Origin: DATKRB01 sp035532415
GTDB taxonomy: Bacteria > Actinomycetota > Acidimicrobiia > Acidimicrobiales > RAAP-2
Assembly: GCA_035532415.1 (NCBI GenBank)
Contig: DATKRB010000029.1
Location: 1 to 36,834 of the forward strand
DNA: 36,834 nucleotides
Direction: 5' to 3'
A program made the position numbers and the translations under genes. This document shows positions 13,958-22,941 of this stretch, one piece after another. The notes under the pieces are model-generated. The model saw only the letters and a program-made list of their open reading frames with translations. It ran no database searches and was not told the origin of the DNA. The first letter of the stretch is position 1. Every line of letters begins with the position of its first letter.

Positions 13958-14377
13958 CTACCCTCGGTCCACCAGGACGAAGAGGAGATCGGCCTCGCAC
14001 GCCGTCTCCCCCCCGACGTGGGCACGCCCGTGACCGGTTCCCGCTCGTGCCGACAGCCTGCCGATCCCGACCTCGAGCTCGAGGGTCTCACCGGGCACCA
14101 CCTGGCGGCGGAACCTGGCCCGTTCGATACCCCCGAAGAGCGGGAGCTTGCCCGCGTACCGCTCGTCGGCCAGCACGGCGATCCCGCCGAGCTGCGCCAG
14201 CGCCTCCACCATGAGCACCCCGGGCAAGGTCGGCCGACCGGGGAAGTGGCCGCCGAAGAACGCCTCGGACCCGGTGAGGTTCCAGCGACCGGCCGCCGAC
14301 TTCCCGGCATCCACCGCGATCACCTCGTCCACGAAGAGGAACGGGTCACGATGGGGCAAGAGGTCCTTGGGGTCCAC
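13958..14377 (-). CDS. fabZ: 3-hydroxyacyl-ACP dehydratase FabZ
   Basis: The 139-residue hot-dog-fold protein dehydrates 3-hydroxyacyl-ACP in type II fatty acid synthesis. It begins LLPHRDPFLFVDEV, the FabZ hallmark, followed by HFPGRPTLPGVLMVEALAQ with catalytic His44 and Glu58. FRRQVVPGETLELEV follows in the second half. Length matches the family (about 140-150). The start is GTG at 14375-14377. It lies between the NYN fusion gene (30 nt upstream) and xthA (13 nt downstream), all on the minus strand. No other fatty-acid genes are near, so it might instead be a FabZ-like dehydratase outside the main FAS cluster. Confidence 0.9.
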   Translation of the reverse strand: MDPKDLLPHRDPFLFVDEVIAVDAGKSAAGRWNLTGSEAFFGGHFPGRPTLPGVLMVEALAQLGGIAVLADERYAGKLPLFGGIERARFRRQVVPGETLELEVGIGRLSARAGTGHGRAHVGGETACEADLLFVLVDRG

Positions 14378-14407
14378 CCAGGGGACGATAGCGGTGGAAG
14401 GACCGCC

Positions 14408-16114
14408 TCAGCCGGCTTCCCCGGGGAGTGACTCCGGCGCCAGAGCCAGCTCGGCCACCCGCCTGGGAGGATCGAGCCCGACGAGCACGAACCGGCGGTA
14501 CTCCCCACGGGTCAGGACTTCGCGGGCCTTCGTCGGCGGGGGATCACCGAGCCCCGAGAGCGGGACGTAGCAATGCAGGGTGCTCCCGTCGGGGAGCTCC
14601 ACCTCCACCATGGCCCCGTGGGAGGTGTAGGAGGCGACCACGCCCTCCACCGTGCTGCCGATGGGGTAGGTGGCGACGAACATGATGAACGTCAACGGCT
14701 CGTTCACCGCCGGCGGAGGTGACGTGGACGTCCGCCGGCGCTTCGTCCTCTTGCCGCCCTTGGACGGAGCTCCCCTGCCTCGCTGCGAGGCCGCCACCCG
14801 GACCTCGACCTGCGACGGATCGAGGGCCTCGGCCGTGGCCTCGGCGATCGCCGCCCGGACCCGGCGGTCGACGACGCTGGCCCGTCGCCGCAGCTCTGCA
14901 GCCCCACCCCGGCCCGGCTCGGCCACCGCCTCGGCCACCGGCTCGGCCTGAGAGGGCCCGGTGGCCGCGGCCAGCTCGGACGGAACGGCAGTTGCCGCCG
15001 CCCTCTTCCTCGCCGCCTTCTTCACCGGCTCGGCCGCCTTGGCGGCCTTCTTCGCCGGGGCGGCCTTCTTCTTGGCCGCCTGGGACGGCTCGGAGGGCTC
15101 CGTGGGGGGTTCTTCGACCACCCCCCTCCTCGCCGCCTTGGCGGGCTCCTCGGCCGCCTTGCCCGCTTTGGCAGCTTTTTTGGCCGGGGCGGCACCTTTC
15201 GCCGCCTTCTTCGCCGGGGCGGCCTTCTTCTTGGCCGCCTTGGCCGCCTTCTTCGCCGGGGCGGCCTTCTTCGCCGGGGCGGCCTTCTTCTTGGCCGCCT
15301 TGGCCGCCTTCTTCGCCGGGGCGGCCGTTCCGGCGGGCAGCTCCTCCCCGCCCCCCGCCGGGATCTCCGCCGCCTCGTCCCCACGCCCCGGCACCAGGGC
15401 CTCGACATCGGCTCCGCCACCGGGCAAGGCCGGCTCGGGACCCGCAGTCTCGACGCCGGCCACCCGCTCGAGCGCGAGCGCGGCGGGCCCGTCCGGGGCC
15501 ATCGCCGGTGGCGCTCGCCAGACGTCCCCGACCTTGGGCGCCGAACCGTCCGGATGCCTGGCCGCCGCCTTCTTCGCCGCCTTGGCCACCTTCCTCGCCG
15601 CCTTGGCCAGCTCCGCGGCCTTCACCGGTGCAGGAACGGCCGCTCCCCGCGCGTCCCGATTGGCCCTGCTCGTGGCCTCGCGGCTCTTCGCTCCCCGTAC
15701 CGGCACCCTGGGGGTGAAGATCCATCCGACGCCGGGAACGGGCTTCCCGCCGATGAGCCGGCCTTCCTCAAACAGCCAGGGGTGCTCGCCGTGGAACTCC
15801 TGAAAGGAGTCGTTGGAGAGGACGACCGCGGCGGTCCGCTCGGCGATGCGCAGGACGAAGGCGTCGCCCCGCCCGATGGCCCCGGCCGGCGGGGAGACCA
15901 CCTCGCCGTGCAGCTCCGCCTGCTCGAGGAGCTCCCGCTCGCCGGCGTCGATCCGATGCTCGAACGAGGCGTCGACCACCACCACGATCTCGGCGCTCGG
16001 GTCCTCGGCCGCGTAGGCGCGCACCGCCTCGTCGAGCTGAGCCAGGCTCGGCAGGGTCCGTCCCTCGGTGGCCAGGTTCGATCCGTCCACGACCACGTGG
16101 TGCTTTTCAGCCAT
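14408..16114 (-). CDS. NYN/PIN nuclease - KAAP repeat - S1 domain fusion
   Basis: The 568-residue three-part protein begins with an NYN/PIN-like domain at residues 1 to about 135, related to Zc3h12a-type RNases. HVVVDGSNLATEG carries Asp10 and Asn13, followed by VVVVDASFEHR (Asp48), GRGDAFVLRIA (Asp84) and VVLSNDSFQEF (Asp102), a plausible complete acidic metal site. Residues about 160-420 are a lysine/alanine/proline tail with many (A)PAKKAAKAAKKK repeats like histone H1, interrupted by an acidic segment. Residues about 470-560 form an S1-like OB fold (PIGSTVEGVVASYTSHGAMV). The fold assignments are by eye; RNA cleavage anchored by RNA- or nucleic-acid-binding tails is inference. No ribosome binding site is visible at the ATG. 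It sits 109 nt after kgd. Confidence 0.8.
   Translation of the reverse strand: MAEKHHVVVDGSNLATEGRTLPSLAQLDEAVRAYAAEDPSAEIVVVVDASFEHRIDAGERELLEQAELHGEVVSPPAGAIGRGDAFVLRIAERTAAVVLSNDSFQEFHGEHPWLFEEGRLIGGKPVPGVGWIFTPRVPVRGAKSREATSRANRDARGAAVPAPVKAAELAKAARKVAKAAKKAAARHPDGSAPKVGDVWRAPPAMAPDGPAALALERVAGVETAGPEPALPGGGADVEALVPGRGDEAAEIPAGGGEELPAGTAAPAKKAAKAAKKKAAPAKKAAPAKKAAKAAKKKAAPAKKAAKGAAPAKKAAKAGKAAEEPAKAARRGVVEEPPTEPSEPSQAAKKKAAPAKKAAKAAEPVKKAARKRAAATAVPSELAAATGPSQAEPVAEAVAEPGRGGAAELRRRASVVDRRVRAAIAEATAEALDPSQVEVRVAASQRGRGAPSKGGKRTKRRRTSTSPPPAVNEPLTFIMFVATYPIGSTVEGVVASYTSHGAMVEVELPDGSTLHCYVPLSGLGDPPPTKAREVLTRGEYRRFVLVGLDPPRRVAELALAPESLPGEAG
15210..15326. repeat. 60-bp period direct repeat encoding KAAP motifs
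   Basis: A 57-nt stretch at 15210-15266 recurs at 15270-15326 with a 60-base period, and related shorter units flank it (15030-15070, 15190-15209, 15560-15605). It encodes alternating PAKKA and AKAAKKK units of the fusion protein. Such arrays change length easily by slippage or recombination. Confidence 0.75.
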
Positions 16115-16223
16115 GCTGGCCGCTAGTCAAGCACTCCCCACCAGGGTCCTTCGCCCGAAGCCCCTCAGGTCGCCTCGGGACGGGGCGGGTCGGGGCTCTC
16201 TCCCGCCAGTGTCGGACCACCCT

Positions 16224-19200
16224 TCAGCCGACCGCCCGCGAGAGGAGATCCGCCTGCTCGAGCTGGTGCAGGGCGGCGCTGCCGGTGGCCGGACTGGCCG
16301 ACTCCTCCCGGCTGACGTGGTGCAGCGAGTACCGCTCACGCAGCAGCCGGTGCAGCCTGGCATGCACGAAGGACCAGCCCCCCATGTTCTCGGGCTCCTC
16401 CTGCAGCCAGACCACCTCGTCCGCGTTGGAGTACCGATCGAGTATCCGGGCAAGCGGGCCCTCGGGCCACGGGTAGAGCTGCTCGACCCGAACGACCGCC
16501 ACCGCGCCGGGATCGACCGGAGGCGGGCCTACCACGCCGAGCGCCGCGGGCGTGGGGCTCGCCGTTCCGGCCACCAGCTGGTCACGGCGGCGGAGCGCCT
16601 CGTGGGCGACCTTGCCGCTGCACAGGACCACCCTCCGGACCGCCGCGGCGTCGCCCACGGCCGGATCGTCGAGGATCTCGGCGAAGGAGCCGGACGTCAG
16701 GAGGGAAAGCGGGGAGCGGGACTCGTGGGCCCGGAGGAGGGACTTCGGCGTGACGACCACCATCGGCGTTCTCGGCACCCGGCGGACCTGGGCCCGGAGG
16801 AGGTGAAAGTACTGGGCGGCCGTGGACGGTACGGCGATTCGGAGGTTGCCGTTGGCGGCCAGCGAGAGGAAGCGCTCGATCCGGGCCGACGAATGCTCGG
16901 GGCCCTGCCCTTCGTACCCGTGGGGAAGCAGCAGGACGAGCCCGGCATGCTGACCCCACTTGTCCTGGGCGGCGACGAGGAAATTGTCGATGATGATCTC
17001 GGCCCCGTTCACGAAGTCGCCGAACTGGGCCTCCCAGGCCACCAGGGCGTCGGGTGACTCGACGGAGTAGCCGTACTCGAACCCCACCGCCGCGTACTCG
17101 GAAAGGAGGGAGTCGCGGACGGTGAAATGCCCGGGCGACACGGAGAGCCCGCCGGGCGACGCCGGGGGCGGGACCAGGTTCGCCGGCAGGTGGGACAGCG
17201 GGACGAACTCGTCGCCCGTCACGTAGTCGACCAGCACCGCGTGGCGCTGGCTGAAGGTACCCCGGCGGGTGTCCTGCCCGGTGAGCCGCACGTCGGTCCC
17301 CTCCGCCAGCGACGAACCGATGGCCAGGGCCTCGGCCAGCGACCAGTCGACCAGACCTGCGGCCACCATCGTGTCCCGCTGGGCGAACTGGCGCGCGAGC
17401 TTGGGGTGAAGGGTGAAGCCGTCGGGAACGGTGCGGGTGACGCCCGCCAGCGCGCGCAGCTCGGGCTCGTCCACCCCGGTGGCGACCGGCACGATGGCCT
17501 GCCCGGCATGATCCGTGCGGGGGAGTCGGGCCGGAGGCGGGGGCGGCTCCGCCCGCACCTCGTCGAGCGCCCGCTGGAGGCGGTCGTTGAAGTCGTCGAG
17601 CGCCTCCTCCGCTGCCTCCAGCGTGATGTCACCCCGCCGCACCAACGCCTCGGTGTAGAGCTTGCGGACCGAGCGCTTGGCCTCGATCCGCTGGTACATG
17701 AGGGGCTGCGTGTAGCTCGGGTCGTCCCCCTCGTTGTGCCCGTGGCGGCGGTAGCAGACGAGATCGATGACCACGTCCTTGTGGAACTGCTGGCGAAACC
17801 CGAAGGCCAGCCGGGCGGCTCGCACGCAGGCCTCCGGGTCGTCACCGTTGACATGGAAGATCGGCGCCTGCACCATCTTGGCCACATCGGTCGGGTAGAC
17901 CGAGGTACGGGCCGCTTCCGGGGCGGTGGTGAAACCCAGCTGGTTGTTGATCACCACGTGGACCGTCCCCCCCGTCCGGTAGCCGGAGAGTCCCGACAGG
18001 TTGAGCGTCTCGGCCACGACGCCCTGCCCGGAGAACGCGGCATCACCGTGGACCAGGAGCGGCAGGATCGGGAAGACGTCGGCCCGGTCGGCGAGCTCCC
18101 CCGGCGTGCCGTCGGTCGGGGGGGCGAGCCGGTCCTGCTTGGCTCTGGCCATGCCCTCCACCACCGGGTCGACCGCCTCGAGGTGCGACGGGTTCGACGA
18201 CAGGGTGATCGGGATGCTCTTCCCCGAGCGGCCGGTGAACTTCCCGCTGGCACCCTTGTGGTACTTCACGTCGCCCGAGCCCTGCACCGAGTCCGGGTCG
18301 AGGTTCCCTTCGAACTCCTCGAAGATCTCGCGGTACGACTTGCCCACGATGTTGGCCAGGACGTTGAGACGCCCCCGATGGGCCATTCCCATGACCGCTT
18401 CCGCGGTGCCGGCCGAAGCCGCTTCGTCGAGCAGGATGTCGAGCAGCACGATGGTCGACTCGGCACCCTCGAGCCCGAACCGCTTCTGACCGACGTAGCG
18501 GGTGTGGAGGAACCGCTCGAACACCTCGGCGGCGTTCAGCCGATCGAGGATGTAACGCTGCTCGCCGTCGGTGAACGTGACCGGGACACCCTCGACGTGC
18601 TCCTGGATCCAACGCTTCTGCTTCGGGTCCTGAATGTGCATGTACTCGACACCCAGGGTCCGGCAGTAGGCATCGTGGAGCAGGTTCAGGATCTCCTCCA
18701 GTGTCGCCACCTCGCGGCCGGCAAGGCCGTCGGCGACGAAGGTGCGGGGGAGGTCCCAGATGGTGAGCCCGTAGGTGGCCGGGTCGAGCTCGGAGTGGGA
18801 GTGCACCGGGTGCGCATCGAGCGGGTCGAGATGGGCGATCAGGTGCCCGCGCACCCGGTACATGTTGATGAGGGTCTGCACGTGCACCTGCTTCACGAGA
18901 CGCTGGTGCACGCCGGCCTCGGTCTCGGCGGTGGCGTTCACGTCCGTGCGCCAGCGGGCAGGCTCGTAGGGGACGCCCATCGACTCGAACACGCTGTCGT
19001 AAAAGGCGTGCCGACCCGTCAGGAGCTCCGACATCCGACCGAGGAACAGACCGGACTCGGCGCCCTGGATGATCCGGTGGTCATAGGTGGAGGTGATCGT
19101 TACCACCTTGCCGATCCCGAGCTCGGCGGTCACCCGCGGGTCCGCCGCCTCGAACCCGGGCGGGAAGGCCAGCGCCCCGACGCCGATGATGGCCCCCTGG

Positions 19201-20123
19201 CCGGCCATCAGCCGGGGCACCGACTGGACCGTTCCGAGGGTCCCGGGATTGGTCAGGGTCACCGTCGTCCCGACGAAGTCGTCGGCCGTCGCCTTGCCCG
19301 AGTGCACCTTGCGCACCAGGTCCTCGTAGGCCACGACGAAGGAGCGGAAGTCGAGGGTGTCGGCATCCCGGATGCACGGGACCACCAGCGTGCGCGACCC
19401 GTCGGATCTCTCGATGTCGACCGCCAGCCCGAGGCCGACATGGCGATGCCGGAGCACACCCGGCGTGCCCTTCTCGTCGATCCCGCTCACGAAGGAGGCG
19501 TTGAGCGCCGGTACCCCACGCAAGGCGAGCACCAACGCGTAACCGATGAGATGGGTGAAGCTGACCTTGGCCCCGGTGGTCCTGGCCAGCTGGTTGTTGA
19601 GGATCTGACGGTTGACCTCGAGCAGCTTGGCCGGAATGGCTCGGACGCTGGTCGCCGTCGGCACTCCGAGGCTGGCCTCCATGTTGGTCACGATCCGGGA
19701 CGCCGCCCCCCGCAGCGGCACCGGCCGCTCCGCCTGGTCGGCGCTGCCACCGGCGCCCTGACCGGACGGAGCCTCCGGGCCGCCGGGCGGGGGCTGCGGT
19801 GCCGGGAGGGCCCGGCCGACGAGCCCACCTCCGCCACCCGGCACGGGCAGCGCGGCAGGCACACCCGTCCGGCCGGGCGCGGGCAGCGAGTCGATCGCCG
19901 ACGGCGCCGCCGGGCGCGGGGTCACGGGGCTCGGGCCGGGCGGCACCGGGGTGGGTCGGTAGTCGGCGAAGAACTCTCTCCAGCTCTGGCCGACCGATGA
20001 CGGGTCGGCGAGGAACTGGTCGTACATGTCGTCGACCAGCCACGCGTTGGGCCCGAAGGAACCTGCCGTCGGCGCCGACGGCGCGCCGACCCCGGTGACG
20101 GCAGAGTGCTGCTCACGGGCCAT
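16224..20123 (-). CDS. kgd: Multifunctional 2-oxoglutarate dehydrogenase/decarboxylase Kgd
   Basis: The 1299-residue actinobacterial Kgd acts in the TCA cycle. The N-terminal segment NAWLVDDMYDQFLADP is typical of SucA/Kgd and is followed by a Pro/Ala linker. An E2-like acyltransferase domain spans about 130-370 (SFTHLIGYAL, and TYDHRIIQGAESG with catalytic His near 349). The ThDP-dependent E1 part has MGMAHRGRLNVLANIVGKSY, HGDAAFSGQGVVAETLNLSG, NNQLGFTT and YRRHGHNEGDDPSYTQP. No lipoyl domain is present, as in mycobacterial Kgd. The start was set at the second ATG (20121-20123) because GAGGAG lies 9 nt before it; the ATG at 20132 would abut that site. It is divergent from the epimerase gene. 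Confidence 0.96.
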   Translation of the reverse strand: MAREQHSAVTGVGAPSAPTAGSFGPNAWLVDDMYDQFLADPSSVGQSWREFFADYRPTPVPPGPSPVTPRPAAPSAIDSLPAPGRTGVPAALPVPGGGGGLVGRALPAPQPPPGGPEAPSGQGAGGSADQAERPVPLRGAASRIVTNMEASLGVPTATSVRAIPAKLLEVNRQILNNQLARTTGAKVSFTHLIGYALVLALRGVPALNASFVSGIDEKGTPGVLRHRHVGLGLAVDIERSDGSRTLVVPCIRDADTLDFRSFVVAYEDLVRKVHSGKATADDFVGTTVTLTNPGTLGTVQSVPRLMAGQGAIIGVGALAFPPGFEAADPRVTAELGIGKVVTITSTYDHRIIQGAESGLFLGRMSELLTGRHAFYDSVFESMGVPYEPARWRTDVNATAETEAGVHQRLVKQVHVQTLINMYRVRGHLIAHLDPLDAHPVHSHSELDPATYGLTIWDLPRTFVADGLAGREVATLEEILNLLHDAYCRTLGVEYMHIQDPKQKRWIQEHVEGVPVTFTDGEQRYILDRLNAAEVFERFLHTRYVGQKRFGLEGAESTIVLLDILLDEAASAGTAEAVMGMAHRGRLNVLANIVGKSYREIFEEFEGNLDPDSVQGSGDVKYHKGASGKFTGRSGKSIPITLSSNPSHLEAVDPVVEGMARAKQDRLAPPTDGTPGELADRADVFPILPLLVHGDAAFSGQGVVAETLNLSGLSGYRTGGTVHVVINNQLGFTTAPEAARTSVYPTDVAKMVQAPIFHVNGDDPEACVRAARLAFGFRQQFHKDVVIDLVCYRRHGHNEGDDPSYTQPLMYQRIEAKRSVRKLYTEALVRRGDITLEAAEEALDDFNDRLQRALDEVRAEPPPPPARLPRTDHAGQAIVPVATGVDEPELRALAGVTRTVPDGFTLHPKLARQFAQRDTMVAAGLVDWSLAEALAIGSSLAEGTDVRLTGQDTRRGTFSQRHAVLVDYVTGDEFVPLSHLPANLVPPPASPGGLSVSPGHFTVRDSLLSEYAAVGFEYGYSVESPDALVAWEAQFGDFVNGAEIIIDNFLVAAQDKWGQHAGLVLLLPHGYEGQGPEHSSARIERFLSLAANGNLRIAVPSTAAQYFHLLRAQVRRVPRTPMVVVTPKSLLRAHESRSPLSLLTSGSFAEILDDPAVGDAAAVRRVVLCSGKVAHEALRRRDQLVAGTASPTPAALGVVGPPPVDPGAVAVVRVEQLYPWPEGPLARILDRYSNADEVVWLQEEPENMGGWSFVHARLHRLLRERYSLHHVSREESASPATGSAALHQLEQADLLSRAVG

Positions 20124-20132
20124 ATCGGTCAT

Positions 20133-20260
20133 CTCCTCAGCCTAACGGACCTCCGGAGCCGGCCGGCACCCGGCTTCCCCCCTGCAGCGCGAGACGGCCG
20201 GGACCGGGGGACACGGCGGGGGGGGACGGCAGGGGGGGACGGCAGGGGGAGAATGGAACC
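20133..20260. promoter_or_regulatory. Divergent kgd/epimerase intergenic region with G-run array
   Basis: On the plus strand four guanine runs of 5, 8, 7 and 5 lie at 20206-20210, 20218-20225, 20232-20238 and 20245-20249, partly as repeats of ACGGCAGGGGG. This fits a four-tract G-quadruplex. The last run also serves as the ribosome binding site of the epimerase gene. On the other side GAGGAG at 20133-20138 (read on minus) serves kgd. No clear -35/-10 pair is visible. Confidence 0.6.
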
Positions 20261-21211
20261 ATGAACGTCTTGATGAGCGGGGGGCACGGCCTGATCGGCG
20301 GGGCTCTCACCAGACGGCTCCGCGACGACGGGCACCGGGTGGTCCACCTCGTCCGGCCCACGGGCCCGCCGGCCTCCCCCGCTGCGGACGCGGTCGCCTG
20401 GGACCCGCCCAACGGGCGGGTCGACCACGGCGCGCTCGAGCGGTCCGGCCCGATCGACGCCGCCGTGAACCTGGCCGGCGCCGGCATCGGTGACCGGCGC
20501 TGGACCCCGGCTCGCCGCCGTCTGATCACGGCCAGCCGCCGCGACCCCACCCGCCTGCTGGCCGAGGTCCTGGCGAACCTCGCCCCGAAGCCGTCGGTGC
20601 TGGTCTCCGGTTCGGCGATCGGCATATACGGCGACCGGGGCGACGAGCCGCTGACCGAGGAGAGCGGCGCCGGATCGGGTTTCCTGGCCGATGTCTGCCA
20701 GGCCTGGGAATCTGCGTCGGGTCCCGCGTCGGACGCCGGGATCCGCGTGGTCCGGCTCCGGACCGGAGTGGTCCTGGCGCCGGTCGGAGGGATCCTCGCC
20801 CGCCTGCTGCCGCCGTTCCGGCTCGGGCTGGGGGCCCGCCTGGGCACAGGGCGTCAGTACGTCAGCTGGGTCACGTTGGAGGACCATGTGGAGGTGGTCG
20901 TCCGAGCCCTCGGGGATGCACGCCTGTCGGGACCACTGAACGCCACCGCGCCCCGCCCCGTCACCAACGCCGAGCTGACCCGCGCCCTCGGGCGGGCCCT
21001 CGGACGGCCGGCTCGGCTGGCCTTGCCGCGGCCGGTTCTCGTCGCCGCCCTTGGACGGGACCTCGCAGACGAGCTGTTGCTGGCGAGCCAGCGGGCCCTG
21101 CCCGCCCGTCTCGAGACGCTCGGCCACCGGTTCGTCCACCCCGACATCGACTCGGCGTTGACGTCGGTGCTGGCGGCTTCAGGGTCGCGTCACCGCCGGG
21201 GGGGCCACTGA
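20261..21211 (+). CDS. TIGR01777-family NAD(P)-dependent epimerase
   Basis: The 316-residue extended short-chain dehydrogenase has a dinucleotide-binding start MNVLMSGGHGLIGGALTRRL (GxxGxxG). It continues with AVNLAGAGIGDRRWTPARRR, SGSAIGIYGDRGDEPLTEES (active-site Tyr region of SDR39U1/YfcH proteins), FLADVCQAWE, and VSWVTLEDHVEVVVRAL. A C-terminal DUF1731-like stretch ends ALPARLETLGHRFVHPDID. Length and order match the TIGR01777/YfcH family, whose physiological substrate is unknown. The ATG lies 9 nt after GGGGGAG, part of the G-run array. Its last 33 nt overlap the convergent transporter gene. Confidence 0.9.
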   Translation: MNVLMSGGHGLIGGALTRRLRDDGHRVVHLVRPTGPPASPAADAVAWDPPNGRVDHGALERSGPIDAAVNLAGAGIGDRRWTPARRRLITASRRDPTRLLAEVLANLAPKPSVLVSGSAIGIYGDRGDEPLTEESGAGSGFLADVCQAWESASGPASDAGIRVVRLRTGVVLAPVGGILARLLPPFRLGLGARLGTGRQYVSWVTLEDHVEVVVRALGDARLSGPLNATAPRPVTNAELTRALGRALGRPARLALPRPVLVAALGRDLADELLLASQRALPARLETLGHRFVHPDIDSALTSVLAASGSRHRRGGH

Positions 21212-22117
21212 TTCGGCGAGCCGCTTCGACCCGGACCGGAGCGAGAGCATCTCGTGGTGCTCGTTCTCATCGCCCTTCATCCCGCTCACCAGGGGCGATT
21301 GGGAAAGGGAGAAGGCGCCGGCGAACAGGACGAGCAGCGACAACGCCTCGAGCGGGCCGTGGTAGCCCGAGGTCTGCAGGTTGTCGCCGAACAGACCGAT
21401 GCCGATCAGGATGCTGGCCAGCGGATCGACGAGCACCAGGGTGGACTGGGAGGCCGCGATGGGGCCTGCGTGGAAGGCGTTCTGGGCGAGAAAGACCGAC
21501 GTCAGTCCGGCGACCACCAGTCCGTAGGTCTCCCAGTGGCGGAGGACGGCTATCCAGTCGTGTGAGGTGTAGGTCGTGACGACCTTGGTCAATGCCGCGG
21601 TGAACGCGAAGCCGATGGCCGCGGCGGTCCCGAACATCGCGGCCCGCCACCAGCGCGGACCCTGCAGGGCGAGAACGGTGGCCACGACCATTCCGACGGC
21701 GCACGCCCCGCCGACCACGATCCATTCCCAGTTCTTCGGGGTCAACTCCCCCCCCGTCGGCTGGGCGAACCACAGAAACCCGGTCAGACCGCCGGCGGCC
21801 ATCAGCGCGCCCGCCCACTCCCGGAGGCCCACGCGAAAGCGGAACCAGGTCGAGAGGATGAGGACGAGGAACAGCAACTCGGTCGTGAGGATCGGCTGCA
21901 CCTGGCTCAGCCTCCCGAAATGAAGGGCCACGGCCTGGGTGGCGAACGACACGATCATCATTGAGAACCCGAGGATCCAGATGCCGCGGCGCAAGGCATG
22001 GGTCAGCAGGCTGAGCCTCAGGGTCGCGTCCTTGGGCGCGTCCTCCACCCCCATACGCTGCAACACGCTGGTCAGCGCATTGGCGAGCGAGGCGAAGAGA
22101 GCGAAGACGAAGACCAT
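21179..22117 (-). CDS. DMT-superfamily membrane transporter
   Basis: The 312-residue protein has about nine to ten hydrophobic helices arranged as two repeats. The first begins VFVFALFASLANALTSVLQRMG. ILTTELLFLVLILSTWFR corresponds to the helix pair of the first EamA-like half, and STLVLVDPLASILIGIGLFG is the equivalent in the second half. The cytoplasmic tail of about 40 residues is rich in Glu, His and Ser. EamA/DMT proteins export or exchange small metabolites; the substrate cannot be read here. The ATG at 22115-22117 starts the first helix. The C-terminal 33 nt overlap the convergent epimerase gene. It lies downstream of rpiB-rnhB, after a 109-nt gap, so it may belong to the same transcript. 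Confidence 0.85.
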   Translation of the reverse strand: MVFVFALFASLANALTSVLQRMGVEDAPKDATLRLSLLTHALRRGIWILGFSMMIVSFATQAVALHFGRLSQVQPILTTELLFLVLILSTWFRFRVGLREWAGALMAAGGLTGFLWFAQPTGGELTPKNWEWIVVGGACAVGMVVATVLALQGPRWWRAAMFGTAAAIGFAFTAALTKVVTTYTSHDWIAVLRHWETYGLVVAGLTSVFLAQNAFHAGPIAASQSTLVLVDPLASILIGIGLFGDNLQTSGYHGPLEALSLLVLFAGAFSLSQSPLVSGMKGDENEHHEMLSLRSGSKRLAESVAPPAVTRP

Positions 22118-22226
22118 CGGACCACGTCCCAGTGTACGCGGACCTCGGTCCGACGGCCCGGTCCGTCTGCATCCCCCGCCGCGACCGGCTCCCGCGCCGC
22201 CGTCCCGGACCTCCCGAGACGGGCGG

Positions 22227-22940
22227 TCAGCCGAGGGGGAGCCCCTTTACGAATGCCCAGGTCCTCCGGTGGATGGCCGAGAGGCCGTAGCCCCGAAGCG
22301 CTGTCTGGTGAGCGGGTGAGGGATATCCCTTGTTGCTCTCGAACCCGTACACGGGGAAATGCTCCGCCTCCCGCCGCATGATCCGATCGCGCACGACCTT
22401 GGCCAGGACCGACGCCGCCGCCACCGCGGCGCTGGTGACATCGGCGCCGACCAGTGGGCGCACCGTCCCCGGGACGGCGACGGCAGGGAGCGGGAGCTGC
22501 TCGGTCACTCCGCGCGCACCCGACGGCCCGGATGCCCGCCGCTCGCGCAGGAGGTCCGACGGACCGTCGATCACGACCGCGTGGGGTGGCAGCTCGAGCG
22601 AGTCCAACGCCCGGTACGCGGCCAGCCGGAGGGCTGCGGTCATGCCCCAACGGTCACACTCGGCTGCGCTGGCATGGCCCACCGCGCCGTCGAGGCACCA
22701 GGCAGCGACCTCGTCAAAGACCTCTTCCCTCCTCTGCTCCACCAGGAGCTTGGAGTCCCGCAACCACTCGGGCATCGTCGACGACCGGACCGACGGGACG
22801 ACGATGGCGATCCCGACGCTCACCGGGCCGGCCCAGGCGCCCCTGCCCACCTCGTCCATGCCCGCGACCCACCGGTGGCCGGTTCGCCAGAACCGGCGCT
22901 CCTCGCGCAGGGTGGGACGCCGACCGGCGCGGGCCACCAC
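22227..22940 (-). CDS. rnhB: Ribonuclease HII
   Basis: The 237-residue RNase HII removes ribonucleotides from DNA and RNA primers. Motifs are AGMDEVGRGAWAGPV with the first two catalytic acids (Asp, Glu), LRDSKLL, HAVVIDGPSDL (third acid) and ADVTSAAVAAASVLAKVVRD (fourth acid and the conserved AKVxRD). The C-terminal GFESNKGYPSPAHQTALRGY is also typical. The start is GTG at 22938-22940, one base after the stop of the upstream RpiB-like gene, so the two are co-transcribed. A 20-residue stretch between the DGP and ADV motifs (RERRASGPSGARGVTEQLPL) is a little longer than usual. Confidence 0.95.
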   Translation of the reverse strand: MVARAGRRPTLREERRFWRTGHRWVAGMDEVGRGAWAGPVSVGIAIVVPSVRSSTMPEWLRDSKLLVEQRREEVFDEVAAWCLDGAVGHASAAECDRWGMTAALRLAAYRALDSLELPPHAVVIDGPSDLLRERRASGPSGARGVTEQLPLPAVAVPGTVRPLVGADVTSAAVAAASVLAKVVRDRIMRREAEHFPVYGFESNKGYPSPAHQTALRGYGLSAIHRRTWAFVKGLPLG

Positions 22941-22941
22941 G

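Noticed and set aside
14544..15725. Long alternative frames across the KAAP-coding region on both strands
   Set aside because: Repetitive high-GC coding DNA keeps other frames open; their Gly/Arg/Pro or Ser/Pro composition marks them as shadows.
17127..20000. 957-residue plus-strand frame opposite kgd
   Set aside because: It is antisense to the clearly conserved Kgd protein; His/Arg/Gly shadow composition.
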